Source of the DNA: Rhodovulum marinum | GTDB taxonomy: Bacteria; Pseudomonadota; Alphaproteobacteria; Rhodobacterales; Rhodobacteraceae | Reading direction: 5' to 3' | Assembly: GCF_004343075.1 (NCBI RefSeq) | Contig: NZ_SLXP01000003.1 | Coordinates: forward strand, 310,001-374,000 | Length of the DNA: 64,000 nt | In this document: positions 54,106-62,005 of the stretch, in pieces | How the letters are laid out: every line of letters begins with the position of its first letter | Numbering within the stretch: position 1 is the first letter of the stretch | Notes under the pieces: model-generated | Database searches by the model: none | What the model was told of the DNA's origin: nothing | The model's input: the letters and a program-made list of their open reading frames with translations, nothing else | Position numbers and translations under genes: made by a program

Positions 54106-54963
54106 TCAGTTGCGGACCGACGGCCCCTCGACCGACAGGCCGTTGCCGCGCGAGGCGACATACAGTTCCAACGCCACGAATTCCGGCGACCCGATGCCGA
54201 AGGGCACGCCGCGGGTGTCGCGGATGCAGCCCTTGAACCGGTCATGCACGGCGTTCAGGCGCGTGTTCTTCAGCCGGTAGGTCGGGAACCCGTTGGTCTG
54301 GCCCTGGCTCAGGTGGTCGGCCCGGATGTAGTTGTCATAGTTCTCTTCGTGGCAATTCGCGCAGGACAGCTCCAGCTGACCGTAGCGGGTATAGTAGATC
54401 TCCTTGCCCTTGGCCCAGGTCTCGGCCGCCGGCCCGTCGATCGCCACGTTCATCGGAATGCCCCGCGAAACGGACGCGATCAGCGCGGTCATGTTGACCA
54501 TGTCGCCACCGATGTATTTCCATTCCTCGGCGCCCATCCGGTTCACCCGGCAGTCGTTGATCATCTGCTCAATGGTGCGCACCTCGCCCGCGCTTTCCAC
54601 CCATTTCGGATAGACCGCGCGCACGCCCTTCATGCCCTCCTCGACCGCACCGTGGCAGTCGGCACAGGATTTCCCCTCGGACCCGTCGGCGGTTTCCCAC
54701 ACCGCCGCGGCCTCCTCAGCAAAGCCCATGCCGGGATTCTCGAAATCGTCCATCTCCAGCGCCTGGGTTTCCTTGGTGCGGAACGTCCAGCCCGAGCGGA
54801 TCTCGTCGATGTTTTCCATGTGTTCGGGGGCGGCCGTCTTGGTGACGATCGGGATCTCCCCGTTGATGATCAGTTCCGCATCCGGATCGGCGCCCGCGGT
54901 CCCGGCGCTGATCGCCAGGGCCGCGGCGACGGCCGTCATCGTCTTGAACGACGCGTTCTTCAT
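54106..54963 (-). CDS. soxA: SoxA: catalytic cytochrome subunit of SoxAX
   Basis: Periplasmic diheme cytochrome of 285 residues that with SoxX links thiosulfate to the SoxY cysteine. Signal peptide ending AGTAGA; heme sites CADCH (Cys100, Cys103, His104) and CANCH (Cys201, Cys204, His205); Cys138 and the active-site Cys246 in RFKGCIRDTRG, which becomes cysteine persulfide. The two-heme form is as in Paracoccus and Rhodovulum. It lies 31 bases after soxZ. Confidence 0.97.
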   Translation of the reverse strand: MKNASFKTMTAVAAALAISAGTAGADPDAELIINGEIPIVTKTAAPEHMENIDEIRSGWTFRTKETQALEMDDFENPGMGFAEEAAAVWETADGSEGKSCADCHGAVEEGMKGVRAVYPKWVESAGEVRTIEQMINDCRVNRMGAEEWKYIGGDMVNMTALIASVSRGIPMNVAIDGPAAETWAKGKEIYYTRYGQLELSCANCHEENYDNYIRADHLSQGQTNGFPTYRLKNTRLNAVHDRFKGCIRDTRGVPFGIGSPEFVALELYVASRGNGLSVEGPSVRN

Positions 54964-54994
54964 GCGTTTCCCTCCCTTGAAACGTGTCCCCGGA

Positions 54995-55324
54995 TCAGGC
55001 GACCGCGATCGACTGCGTGTCTTCGTAGACAGAGCCGTCGTCGTCGTACCAGGTGAACTTCATGTCGCCCGCCTCGGGGATCATCGCCTCGAACTCGAAA
55101 TACGGGTTGGTCGAGATCGCCGGGGCCAGTTCGACGTCGATCACGTTCTGGCCGTTGAACTCGACCGTGAAGCGGTTGATGATCGACCGCGGGATCAGGT
55201 TTCCGTCGCTGTCCTTGCGCTGGCCGCTTTCCATCTTGTGGCTGATCAGGGTCTTGATGACCACGGATTCGCCCGCCGCCGCCGATTTCGGGGCCTTCAC
55301 GCGGGGCTTGACACCTTCTGCCAT
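54995..55324 (-). CDS. soxZ: SoxZ: sulfur carrier subunit
   Basis: Periplasmic protein of 109 residues, partner of SoxY. VKPRVKAPKSAAAGESVVIKTLISHKMESGQRKDSDGNLIPR and FEAMIPEAGDMKFTWYDDDGSVYED are standard SoxZ. It has no signal peptide and is presumably carried across with Tat-exported SoxY. Confidence 0.97.
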   Translation of the reverse strand: MAEGVKPRVKAPKSAAAGESVVIKTLISHKMESGQRKDSDGNLIPRSIINRFTVEFNGQNVIDVELAPAISTNPYFEFEAMIPEAGDMKFTWYDDDGSVYEDTQSIAVA

Positions 55325-55344
55325 GTCTCTGTCCTCCTAAACGC

Positions 55345-55764
55345 TCAGCCGCCGCAGCCGCCGATGGTGACTTTCACGGTGTTCGACGCCTGCACGAAGC
55401 TGCCGTCGCCCATCTTGGCCACGGCGACCACGTCCTGGGTGCCGGCCAGCCGGATCCGGGTCGAGGCGCGCTGCGCACCGGCCAGCGGGCCGAACTTGAA
55501 TGTGGCCACGCCCGGCGTCGGGTTGCCCGAGGCCAGAACCATGATCTCGACCGCGCCCGGGGCGTCGACCTCGATCGGCACGGTGTTGCCGTTCTCGGCG
55601 ATCTCGGGGGTGGTCAGCGTGATCCCGCCCGACCCCACCGACGCGCCGCCGGTGAATTCGGCGATCTTGTCGTCGACCGCAGCCTTCGCCATCTTCGACG
55701 GCAGCATCAGCACGGCGGCGAAGCCGGCGCTGAGTGCGATCGCTCCTCGTCTCGTGAATTCCAT
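55345..55764 (-). CDS. soxY: SoxY: thiosulfate-binding sulfur carrier
   Basis: Periplasmic carrier of 139 residues. Tat signal MEFTRRGAIALSAGFAAVLMLP; the C-terminus VKVTIGGCGG carries the swinging-arm cysteine on which all intermediates are bound. It sits between soxX and soxZ. Confidence 0.97.
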   Translation of the reverse strand: MEFTRRGAIALSAGFAAVLMLPSKMAKAAVDDKIAEFTGGASVGSGGITLTTPEIAENGNTVPIEVDAPGAVEIMVLASGNPTPGVATFKFGPLAGAQRASTRIRLAGTQDVVAVAKMGDGSFVQASNTVKVTIGGCGG

Positions 55765-55803
55765 GTCTCTACTCCTTTCGAGATGGGCCCCGCGCGGGGG
55801 CGC

Positions 55804-56280
55804 TCAGTCCTTGAGCGTCATCAGGTAGGCGACGACGTCCTCGATCTGCTGGGCCGACAAAAGCGGCTTGATCTCGCCCTCGATGGGCTTCGAGGTGAAA
55901 CCCTCGCCCGGGCGGTTGAACCCGTCCACCTTGTAGTAGGCGGGCATCACGGTTCCCTCGAACACGTTCTTCGAATTGGTCAGGATCCCGCGGATCATCG
56001 CCTCGGGATAGCGGCTGGCCACGCCGTCCAGTTCCGGGCCGACCTCGCCGTGAAAGGGCACGTCCGACATCTCGGCGATCACGTGGCAGGACACGCAGTT
56101 GCCCTCGCTCTTGGTGCCGACGATCTTGCGGCCCGCGACCGGGTCGCCGGGTGTATCCGTCAGCGGCTTCGGCACGAAGCCGTACTCGTCGCGTTCAACA
56201 TCGCCGGGGGCCACCTCGGCCGCCTGGGCCATGGTCAGGCCCGCGGCCAGGCAGAGGGCGCTTAGTGCAACCTTCTTCAT
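55804..56280 (-). CDS. soxX: SoxX: monoheme cytochrome c of SoxAX
   Basis: Periplasmic cytochrome of 158 residues. Signal peptide MKKVALSALCLAAGLTMAQAA; heme site CVSCH (Cys62, Cys65, His66); probable methionine ligand in GTVMPAYYKVDGF. Start at 56280 opens the signal peptide. The 145-base gap upstream is A/T-rich and contains the candidate SoxR operator at 56341-56368, so soxX heads its own transcript. Confidence 0.96.
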   Translation of the reverse strand: MKKVALSALCLAAGLTMAQAAEVAPGDVERDEYGFVPKPLTDTPGDPVAGRKIVGTKSEGNCVSCHVIAEMSDVPFHGEVGPELDGVASRYPEAMIRGILTNSKNVFEGTVMPAYYKVDGFNRPGEGFTSKPIEGEIKPLLSAQQIEDVVAYLMTLKD

Positions 56281-56340
56281 CGTCAAGAATCCTCCCGTGT
56301 CTTCTCCCTGGGTCAAAACGTAGCGGATGTGTGCCGTCGC

Positions 56341-56368
56341 ATGCAACAACGAATATAATTTTTTGCAT
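56341..56368. promoter_or_regulatory. Candidate SoxR operator, soxW/soxX gap
   Basis: 28-bp AT-rich element that opens ATGCAACAACGAAT and ends TTTTTTGCAT; outer arms ATGCAA and TTGCAT are an inverted repeat. It matches the element at 57775-57802 at 19 of 28 positions. In Paracoccus, SoxR controls promoters in exactly these two gaps (soxS/soxV and soxW/soxX). The element is seen; the protein bound is inferred. Confidence 0.65.
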
Positions 56369-56425
56369 ACATTGGAACACCTGAATTTTCAGAGGTTTGC
56401 ACCGCCGAAACCCGCATCTCAGATG

Positions 56426-56992
56426 TCAGTTACTTTCGCCCGCCAGCACCCGCGCGACGTATTTCTGGAAATGCTCGTCGCCCTCATAGCCCTTCTCCAG
56501 AACCCACTGGAGAAGCGCCCGCGTGGTGCCCTTGCCAAAGGCGCCGGGCATGGTCGCCACCGCCGCCTGCGCCGCGGTGCCGGTCTCGGGCGCGGTTTCG
56601 GGCATGAACATCATCGTGGGCGTGAAGAACACGCCCCAGCGCTGGGCCATTTCCTTTTCGGACAGGGCGGTGCCGTCGAAATCGGTCACCTCCACGTCGC
56701 CGAACAGGTTCATCTGCACGACGAAATAGTTCTCCTCGATCAGCGCCTCGATCTGCGGGTCGACGAACACCTCCTCGTGCATCTTCTTGCAGTAGATGCA
56801 GCCGCGCTGTTCCCAGATCACCAGCATGCGCTTGCCCTCGGCATTGGCCTCGGCCAGGTCCTCGGACATGTCCTTGAACGTGTCGCGCAGCCATTCGGGC
56901 TTGTGCAGGCCATCGTCGCCCATCGGCGAGGCGGCCAGCACCGGGGCGGCAAGCGCCATGAACCCGGCGGCAATAAGCGTGGTCAGTCTCAT
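56426..56992 (-). CDS. soxW: SoxW: periplasmic thioredoxin
   Basis: Thioredoxin-like protein of 188 residues with signal peptide MRLTTLIAAGFMALAAPVLAA. Redox motif CIYC in VIWEQRGCIYCKKMHEEVF and cis-proline FFTPTMMFM. SoxW is reduced by SoxV and keeps Sox thiols active. Start at 56992, 23 bases after soxV. Confidence 0.94.
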   Translation of the reverse strand: MRLTTLIAAGFMALAAPVLAASPMGDDGLHKPEWLRDTFKDMSEDLAEANAEGKRMLVIWEQRGCIYCKKMHEEVFVDPQIEALIEENYFVVQMNLFGDVEVTDFDGTALSEKEMAQRWGVFFTPTMMFMPETAPETGTAAQAAVATMPGAFGKGTTRALLQWVLEKGYEGDEHFQKYVARVLAGESN

Positions 56993-57015
56993 GTCTGTCC
57001 TCCCTTTTTCAAAGA

Positions 57016-57753
57016 CTAGCCGATTCTCGTGAACCACGGGACGTGGTCGATCATGAATTGCGCGATATAGGCGACGGAATTCGTGGCGATCAGCACCGCG
57101 AACAGGATCAGCATGACCCCCATCACCTTTTCCACGTGGCCCAGGTATTTCCGGTTGCGCTGCATCCAGCGCAGGAACGGTTTCGCGAACGCCGCCGCCA
57201 CCACGAAGGGCAGCGTCATCGCCAGCCCGTAGACCAGCAGCAGCAGCCCGCCGCGCAGCACGTCGCCCATGCCACTGGCCACCATCAGGATCGCCGCCAG
57301 CGCCGGGCCCACGCAGGGCGTCCAGCCGAACCCGAAGGCCAGCCCCATCATATAGGCGCCCAGGATCGTCGTGGGCTCGGCCTTCGATTCGATTCGCGCC
57401 TCGCGATACAGAAAGGGGATTCGCAACACCCCCAGGAAGTGCAGCCCGAACAGGAACAGGATCGCGGCCGCGACATAGGACAGCTCGTCCTTCCAGGCGC
57501 GGAACCCCTGCCCCAGCGCCGTCGCCCCCATGCCCAGCAGCACGAAGATCGACGTCACCCCCAGCGCGAAGAAAACCGCCGAAATCACCAGCCTGCGCAC
57601 CGCGCCCGCGGGAATGTCGTCCTCGCCCCGCAGCTCGTTCATCGAGATGCCGGCCATGTAGCACAGGTAGAACGGAACGATCGGCAGGATGCAGGGTGAC
57701 AGGAACGAAAGGATGCCCGCGATGGCAGCCCCGCCATACGAGATTTCCAGCAT
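57016..57753 (-). CDS. soxV: SoxV: CcdA-type thiol electron transporter
   Basis: Six-helix membrane protein of 245 residues of the CcdA/DsbD family, passing electrons from cytoplasmic thioredoxin to periplasmic SoxW and the SoxYZ system. The two membrane cysteines are in LSFLSPCILPIVPFYL and FGFGWTPCVGPALAAI. ATG at 57753, with GGGAGGG upstream; divergent from soxS. Confidence 0.95.
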   Translation of the reverse strand: MLEISYGGAAIAGILSFLSPCILPIVPFYLCYMAGISMNELRGEDDIPAGAVRRLVISAVFFALGVTSIFVLLGMGATALGQGFRAWKDELSYVAAAILFLFGLHFLGVLRIPFLYREARIESKAEPTTILGAYMMGLAFGFGWTPCVGPALAAILMVASGMGDVLRGGLLLLVYGLAMTLPFVVAAAFAKPFLRWMQRNRKYLGHVEKVMGVMLILFAVLIATNSVAYIAQFMIDHVPWFTRIG

Positions 57754-57774
57754 CGAGGCCCTCCCTTGCCGTGG

Positions 57775-57802
57775 ATGCAAAAACAAATTACGATTTTTCT
57801 AT
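57775..57802. promoter_or_regulatory. Candidate SoxR operator, soxS/soxV gap
   Basis: 28-bp AT-rich element opening ATGCAAAAACAAAT and ending ATTTTTCTAT, 19 of 28 identical to the element at 56341-56368, with the strongest match in the ATGCAA-AAC-AAT left part and the TTTTT right part. It lies in the 67-base divergent gap, so it can control both arms. Confidence 0.65.
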
Positions 57803-57820
57803 GTAACGGGACAGCCTCGA

Positions 57821-58222
57821 ATGAAACGAGTATTTGCCGCATTGCTTTGGGCGGGTGCCGCGACGCTCGCACTCACCGGTGCGGCGCGCGCCGAGCTTGT
57901 GCTCGCGATGTTCGAACGGGCGGGCTGCACCTATTGCATGGCCTGGGACAGGGAGATCGGGCCGATCTATCCGAAAACCACCGAGGGCGCGGTGGCGCCC
58001 CTGCGCCGGATCGACCTCGGGCAAAGGCTGCCCGAGGATATCGACCTGGTCAGCAAGCCGCAGTTCACGCCGACCTTCGTGCTGTTGCGCGACGGGGTCG
58101 AGGTGCAGCGGCTGGAGGGATACCCGGGAGAGGATTTCTTCTGGTGGCTGATCGGAGAGATGCTCAAGAAACAGCCCGAATGGGCGGAACACGGCAACGA
58201 AAAGGGAGGAGCCGAGGGATGA
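57821..58222 (+). CDS. soxS: SoxS: periplasmic thioredoxin-like activator
   Basis: Protein of 133 residues with signal peptide MKRVFAALLWAGAATLALTGAARA and redox motif CTYC in FERAGCTYCMAWDREIG; cis-proline QFTPTFVLL. SoxS keeps SoxYZ active in Paracoccus. Its stop overlaps the next gene's ATG by four bases. Confidence 0.93.
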   Translation: MKRVFAALLWAGAATLALTGAARAELVLAMFERAGCTYCMAWDREIGPIYPKTTEGAVAPLRRIDLGQRLPEDIDLVSKPQFTPTFVLLRDGVEVQRLEGYPGEDFFWWLIGEMLKKQPEWAEHGNEKGGAEG

Positions 58223-58713
58223 TGAAGAAACTGGTTTTCGCCGTGGCGCTGGCGCTGCCCGCGGGCGGCGCGGCGGCACAGGACGCCTTCGTCGAGTTCA
58301 AGGCGCTCAAGCCCGAACTGGCGATCCGGGCCGCGGTGGCGGCGATGGACTATTGCCGGGCCGAGGGCTACCAGGTGGGCGTCGCGGTCACCGACCGCTT
58401 CGGCACGCTGCAGGCCTTCGTGCGCGACCGTTTCGCCGGCGCCCATGTCGAGGAAACCGCGCGGCGCAAGGCCTGGACCGCGGCCAGCTTCCGCACCGAT
58501 ACGCTGGCGCTCGGCGAATTGACCGCGCCGGGCACGATGTTCTCGGGTATCCGCGACCTGTCCCAGCCGCTGGCACTCGGCGGCGGGGTGATGATCGAAC
58601 ACGCGGGCTCCATCGTCGGCGCGATCGGCGTCTCGGGCGCGCCCGGGCCAGACCTCGACGACGACTGCGCCCGCCAGGGCATCGCCGCGATCCAGGAGGA
58701 GATGGGCTTCTGA
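58219..58713 (+). CDS. HbpS/GlcG-like heme-binding family protein (DUF336) in the sox cluster
   Basis: Protein of 164 residues with a signal peptide (KKLVFAVALALPAGGAAAQ). The GlcG/HbpS fold shows in ALKPELAIRAAVAAMDYCRAEGYQVGVAVTDRFGTLQAFVRD, FSGIRDLSQPLALGGGVMIEHAGSIVGAIGVSGAPGPDLDDDCARQGIAAI. Members bind heme or sense redox state outside the cell. The ATG overlaps the soxS stop (ATGA), with a second ATG immediately after. Its sox function is not established. Confidence 0.9.
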   Translation: MMKKLVFAVALALPAGGAAAQDAFVEFKALKPELAIRAAVAAMDYCRAEGYQVGVAVTDRFGTLQAFVRDRFAGAHVEETARRKAWTAASFRTDTLALGELTAPGTMFSGIRDLSQPLALGGGVMIEHAGSIVGAIGVSGAPGPDLDDDCARQGIAAIQEEMGF

Positions 58714-58733
58714 CGAAGCCCCCGAAGGGATGC

Positions 58734-59126
58734 ATGGCAGCAGACATCGCCCATAGCGACGGCACCGCCCCGGACGGGGAAAACGGCATCCAGGCCGAGG
58801 ACATGGTCCAGCATGCCGAAACCGCGTCCAGCTTTCTCAAGGCGCTCTCGCACGAGGGCCGCCTGATGATCCTGTGCCACCTGTCGACCGGCGAGAAATC
58901 GGTGACCGAACTGGAAACCCTGCTCGCCTCGCGCCAGGCCGCGGTCAGCCAGCAACTGGCCCGGCTCCGGCTCGAGGGGCTGGTGGCCTACCGCCGCGAG
59001 GGCAAGGCGATCTACTATTCGCTGGCCGACGAGCGCGCCCGGCGCATGCTGGAACTGATGCACGACATGTTCTGCAACGCACAGAACCCGCCGCCGGGAC
59101 TGGCAGGCGGGCACGGACCGAAATAA
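58734..59126 (+). CDS. soxR: SoxR: ArsR-family repressor of sox genes
   Basis: Winged helix-turn-helix protein of 130 residues. ASSFLKALSHEGRLMILCHLSTGEKSVTELETLLASRQAAVSQQLARLRLEGLVAYRREGKAIYYSL is a full ArsR domain. Two cysteines, Cys in MILCHL and Cys in HDMFCNAQ near the C-terminus, match the pair used by SoxR/BigR/SqrR-type sensors to detect persulfides. Likely releases the two candidate operators when sulfane sulfur is present. Confidence 0.93.
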   Translation: MAADIAHSDGTAPDGENGIQAEDMVQHAETASSFLKALSHEGRLMILCHLSTGEKSVTELETLLASRQAAVSQQLARLRLEGLVAYRREGKAIYYSLADERARRMLELMHDMFCNAQNPPPGLAGGHGPK

Positions 59127-59171
59127 CATCCCGGGGCCGCCCCCATCGCGGCCCCGCGGCAGGGAGGACGG

Positions 59172-60218
59172 ATGGACAGCATTCCCGTGGGCGCCTGGGC
59201 GGCGCTGATCGGACTGGTGACCGGCTGCGTGCTGGGTCTCGCGGCCCGGCTGGGCGAATTCTGCACGCTGGGCGCCATCGAAAGCGCGGTCTACGGCGAC
59301 GATCAGCGCCGGCTGCGCACCTGGGGCGTGGTGCTGGGTACCGGCATCGCGGCGACCTACCTGCTGGCCGCGACGGGCCAGATCGACCTCGCCAAAACCC
59401 CCTACCACGCGATCGCATGGAACCCGCTGGCCAGCATCCTGGGCGGTGGGCTGTTCGGCTATGGCATGGCGCTGGCGGGCAATTGCGGCTTCGGCGCGCT
59501 CGCGCGCTTCGGCGGCGGCGATTTGCGCTCGCTGGTGGTGGTGGTGGTGATCTCGATCTTCGGCTTCGTGACCCTGTCGGGGCCGCTTTCGCCGCTGCGC
59601 GACTGGGCCTTCCCGCAAATCCCCGCGACCGAAATGCAGGGCTTCGCCCATCTGGCCGAACGCGCGCTGGGCCTGCCCGCGCTGCTCGTGGCGCTGGCCG
59701 TCGCGGCGGGCTTTCTCGCCTGGGGCCTGTCCCACGCCCCCCTGCGCGACGACCCGCGCCGCATCGGCTGGGGCGTGGCCGTGGGGCTTGCCATCGCGGG
59801 CGCGCTTTGGGGCATGACCTACCTGAACGACGTCAGCTTCGGCGCCGTCGATGTCGAGGGCCACACCTTCACCGCGCCACTCGGGCGCACGCTGATGTGG
59901 CTGATGACCTCGTCCGCGGGCGGGCTGTCCTTCTCGGTCGGCTCGGTGCTGGGCGTACTCCTGGGCGCCTGGATCGGATCGTGGCGCAAGGGCAGCTTCC
60001 GCTGGGAGGCCTGCGAGGACCCGCGCGAACTGGGCCGCCAGGTCGCGGGTGCGGCCCTGATGGGGATCGGCGGCGTGGTGGCGCTGGGCTGTTCCATCGG
60101 CCAGGGCGCGACCGCCTTCTCGACGCTGGCCTATTCCGCGCCGGTCACGCTGGCGGCGATCGCGGCGGGCGCGCTTTTGGGCCTCAAGCGGCTGATCGCC
60201 GGGTTCCAGCCGGATTGA
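59172..60218 (+). CDS. soxT: SoxT: YeeE/YedE family sulfur-compound transporter
   Basis: Multi-helix membrane protein of 348 residues of the YeeE/YedE (TsuA-like) family, which bring thiosulfate or related sulfur in through cysteine relays. Conserved cysteines are in GCVLGLAARLGEFCTLGAIES, LAGNCGFGALARFGGGD and VALGCSIGQGATAFS. Its stop overlaps the next gene's TTG start. Its place next to soxR fits uptake of a signal or substrate for SoxR. Confidence 0.88.
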   Translation: MDSIPVGAWAALIGLVTGCVLGLAARLGEFCTLGAIESAVYGDDQRRLRTWGVVLGTGIAATYLLAATGQIDLAKTPYHAIAWNPLASILGGGLFGYGMALAGNCGFGALARFGGGDLRSLVVVVVISIFGFVTLSGPLSPLRDWAFPQIPATEMQGFAHLAERALGLPALLVALAVAAGFLAWGLSHAPLRDDPRRIGWGVAVGLAIAGALWGMTYLNDVSFGAVDVEGHTFTAPLGRTLMWLMTSSAGGLSFSVGSVLGVLLGAWIGSWRKGSFRWEACEDPRELGRQVAGAALMGIGGVVALGCSIGQGATAFSTLAYSAPVTLAAIAAGALLGLKRLIAGFQPD

Positions 60219-60928
60219 GCGGGCGGGTCCATGCCGTCGACCTGGCCCGCAGCGCGGCCCTGCTGGGCATGGCGCTGTTCCACTTCACCTATGACCTGGA
60301 AATGTTCGGCCACCTGCCGCCCGGCACCGCCGTCTCGGGCGGCTGGCGCGTGCTGTCGATCGCGGTGGCGGGGTCGTTCCTGGTCCTCGCCGGCGTCAGC
60401 CTGCACCTCGCCCATGGGCACCGCCTGCGCCCCCGCGCCTTCCTGCGCCGCCTCGCGGTGATCGGCGCGGCGGCGGGGCTGGTCACGCTGGGCACGCGCG
60501 CGATGTTTCCCGACAGCTTCGTCTATTTCGGCATCCTGCATTCCATCGCCGTGGCCAGCGTGATCGGGCTGGCCTTCCTCCGCCTGCCCTGGGCGGTCAC
60601 CCTCGCCGCCGCACTCGCCGTCCTCGCACTGCCCCGCCCCCTCGGCCCCGACTGGCCCTGGCTCGACTGGACCGGCCTGACCGCCACGCCCCGCTCCAGC
60701 GTCGATTTCGAACCGCTCTTCCCTTGGCTCGCGCCGTTCCTCGCCGGGCTGGCCCTCGCCACGCTCGCCTCCCGCACCGGCCTCTGGAACCGCTTGCGCC
60801 ACCCCGCCCCGCCCGGCCCCGCGCTGCGCGCCCTCACCTGGCCCGGCCGGCACAGCCTCGCGATCTACCTCCTCCACCAGCCGATCCTGATCGCGCTGGT
60901 CTGGGCGGGCACCGCGCTGTCCCGATAG
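60215..60928 (+). CDS. DUF1624-type (heparan-alpha-glucosaminide N-acetyltransferase-like) membrane protein
   Basis: Protein of 237 residues with about seven helices. RVHAVDLARSAALLGMALFHFTYDLEMFGHLP and WPGRHSLAIYLLHQPILIALVW are the start and end motifs of the DUF1624/acyltransferase-3-like family. No ATG fits; TTG at 60215 overlaps the soxT stop (TTGA), which gives full length and translational coupling. Role in sulfur metabolism is unknown. Confidence 0.85.
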   Translation: MSGRVHAVDLARSAALLGMALFHFTYDLEMFGHLPPGTAVSGGWRVLSIAVAGSFLVLAGVSLHLAHGHRLRPRAFLRRLAVIGAAAGLVTLGTRAMFPDSFVYFGILHSIAVASVIGLAFLRLPWAVTLAAALAVLALPRPLGPDWPWLDWTGLTATPRSSVDFEPLFPWLAPFLAGLALATLASRTGLWNRLRHPAPPGPALRALTWPGRHSLAIYLLHQPILIALVWAGTALSR

Positions 60929-60960
60929 CCCCGCGCCCCCGCCGATGCCCCCCTTCCCGG

Positions 60961-60980
60961 GTTCTTCTTGGTCCAAGTAC
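60961..60980 (+). repeat. Intergenic CTTGGnCCAAnTAC motif, copy 2
   Basis: The stretch reads TTCTTCTTGGTCCAAGTACC followed by a G-rich run and a hairpin TGGGGGGC-AAA-GCCCCCCA. Related to the copy at 35595-35616. It lies between the DUF1624 gene and the convergent SoxH-like gene. Confidence 0.5.
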
Positions 60981-61054
60981 CCGGGGGGTCTGGGGGGCAA
61001 AGCCCCCCAGCCGATCGCCCCGGCGACAGCCGGGGCGAAACCCGGTACCGCGCC

Positions 61055-62005
61055 CTACCCCTGCAGCGCCGCCCACATCTCGCGGTCGCGCGCGGCCGTC
61101 CAGATGCGCGGCGTGTCGATCCCCCGCGCCTCGTCATAGGCGCGCGCCACGTTGAACGGCAGGCAATGCTCGTAGATCGCGTACTCGGCGAATTTCGGGT
61201 CGCATTCCGCCCGCACCGCCTGCCAGGCGTCTTTCAAGGACCCGCCGCGCGCCGCCACCCGCGCCGCCGGGCGATAGGTGCTGTCGATGAAATCGCGGGT
61301 ATTGTCGATGGCGCGCGCCACCATCGCCTCGCCCACCAGCGCGTCGCCCCGCCCCGGCGCGATCGCCGCGGGCCGGAACCCGGCAATGGCGTCCAGCACC
61401 CGGCCCCAGTCCCCGAAATGCCCGTCCCCGCAATAGCAGGCCGAGCGGTCCTCGACGATGTCGCCGGTGAACATCACCTCGGCATCGGGCACCCAGACCA
61501 CCGCGTCGCCCGCCGTGTGCGCCCGGCCCAGGTGCAGGATGTCCACCCGGCGCCGACCCAGCCAGACGCTCATCCGGTCGGTGAAGGTCGTGGTCGGCCA
61601 GGTCAGCCCGGGAATGCCCTCATGCCCCTGGAACAGCCGCGGAAAGCGGGCGAACTCGCTGTCCCAATCCTCCTGCCCCCGCTCGGCCACCATCGCGCGG
61701 GCCCGCTCCGACATGATGACCTGCACCTCGCCAAAGGCCGAGGCCCCCAGCACCCGCACCGCGTGGTAATGGGTCAGCACAAGGTGCGTGATCGGCTTGC
61801 CGGTCACGCGGCGGATCTCGGCGATCACCTTCCCGGCCAGCCGCGGCGTGGCCTGCGCCTCGATCACCATCACCGCGTCGTCGCCGATGATGACCCCCGA
61901 ATTCGGGTCGCCCTCGGCGGTGAACGCCCACAGCCCCGGCCCGATCTCGGTGAAACTCGTCTGCTTCTCGGCCAGGTCCCCCCGGCTTGCGAACGCCTTG
62001 GACAT
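61055..62005 (-). CDS. SoxH-like metallo-beta-lactamase fold protein with a reduced metal site
   Basis: Protein of 316 residues of the MBL-fold group found at the end of sox clusters (SoxH-like). FTEIGPGLWAFTAEGDPNSGVIIGDDAVMVIEAQ opens the fold. The usual H-x-H-x-D-H motif here reads THYHAVR: both first histidines are kept, but Asp and the last His are Val and Arg. The later His (GRAHTAGD) and bridging Asp (MFTGDI) are present, but the final His motif is APGRGD. So the first zinc site looks whole and the second lost. No signal peptide seen. Substrate unknown. Confidence 0.85.
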   Translation of the reverse strand: MSKAFASRGDLAEKQTSFTEIGPGLWAFTAEGDPNSGVIIGDDAVMVIEAQATPRLAGKVIAEIRRVTGKPITHLVLTHYHAVRVLGASAFGEVQVIMSERARAMVAERGQEDWDSEFARFPRLFQGHEGIPGLTWPTTTFTDRMSVWLGRRRVDILHLGRAHTAGDAVVWVPDAEVMFTGDIVEDRSACYCGDGHFGDWGRVLDAIAGFRPAAIAPGRGDALVGEAMVARAIDNTRDFIDSTYRPAARVAARGGSLKDAWQAVRAECDPKFAEYAIYEHCLPFNVARAYDEARGIDTPRIWTAARDREMWAALQG

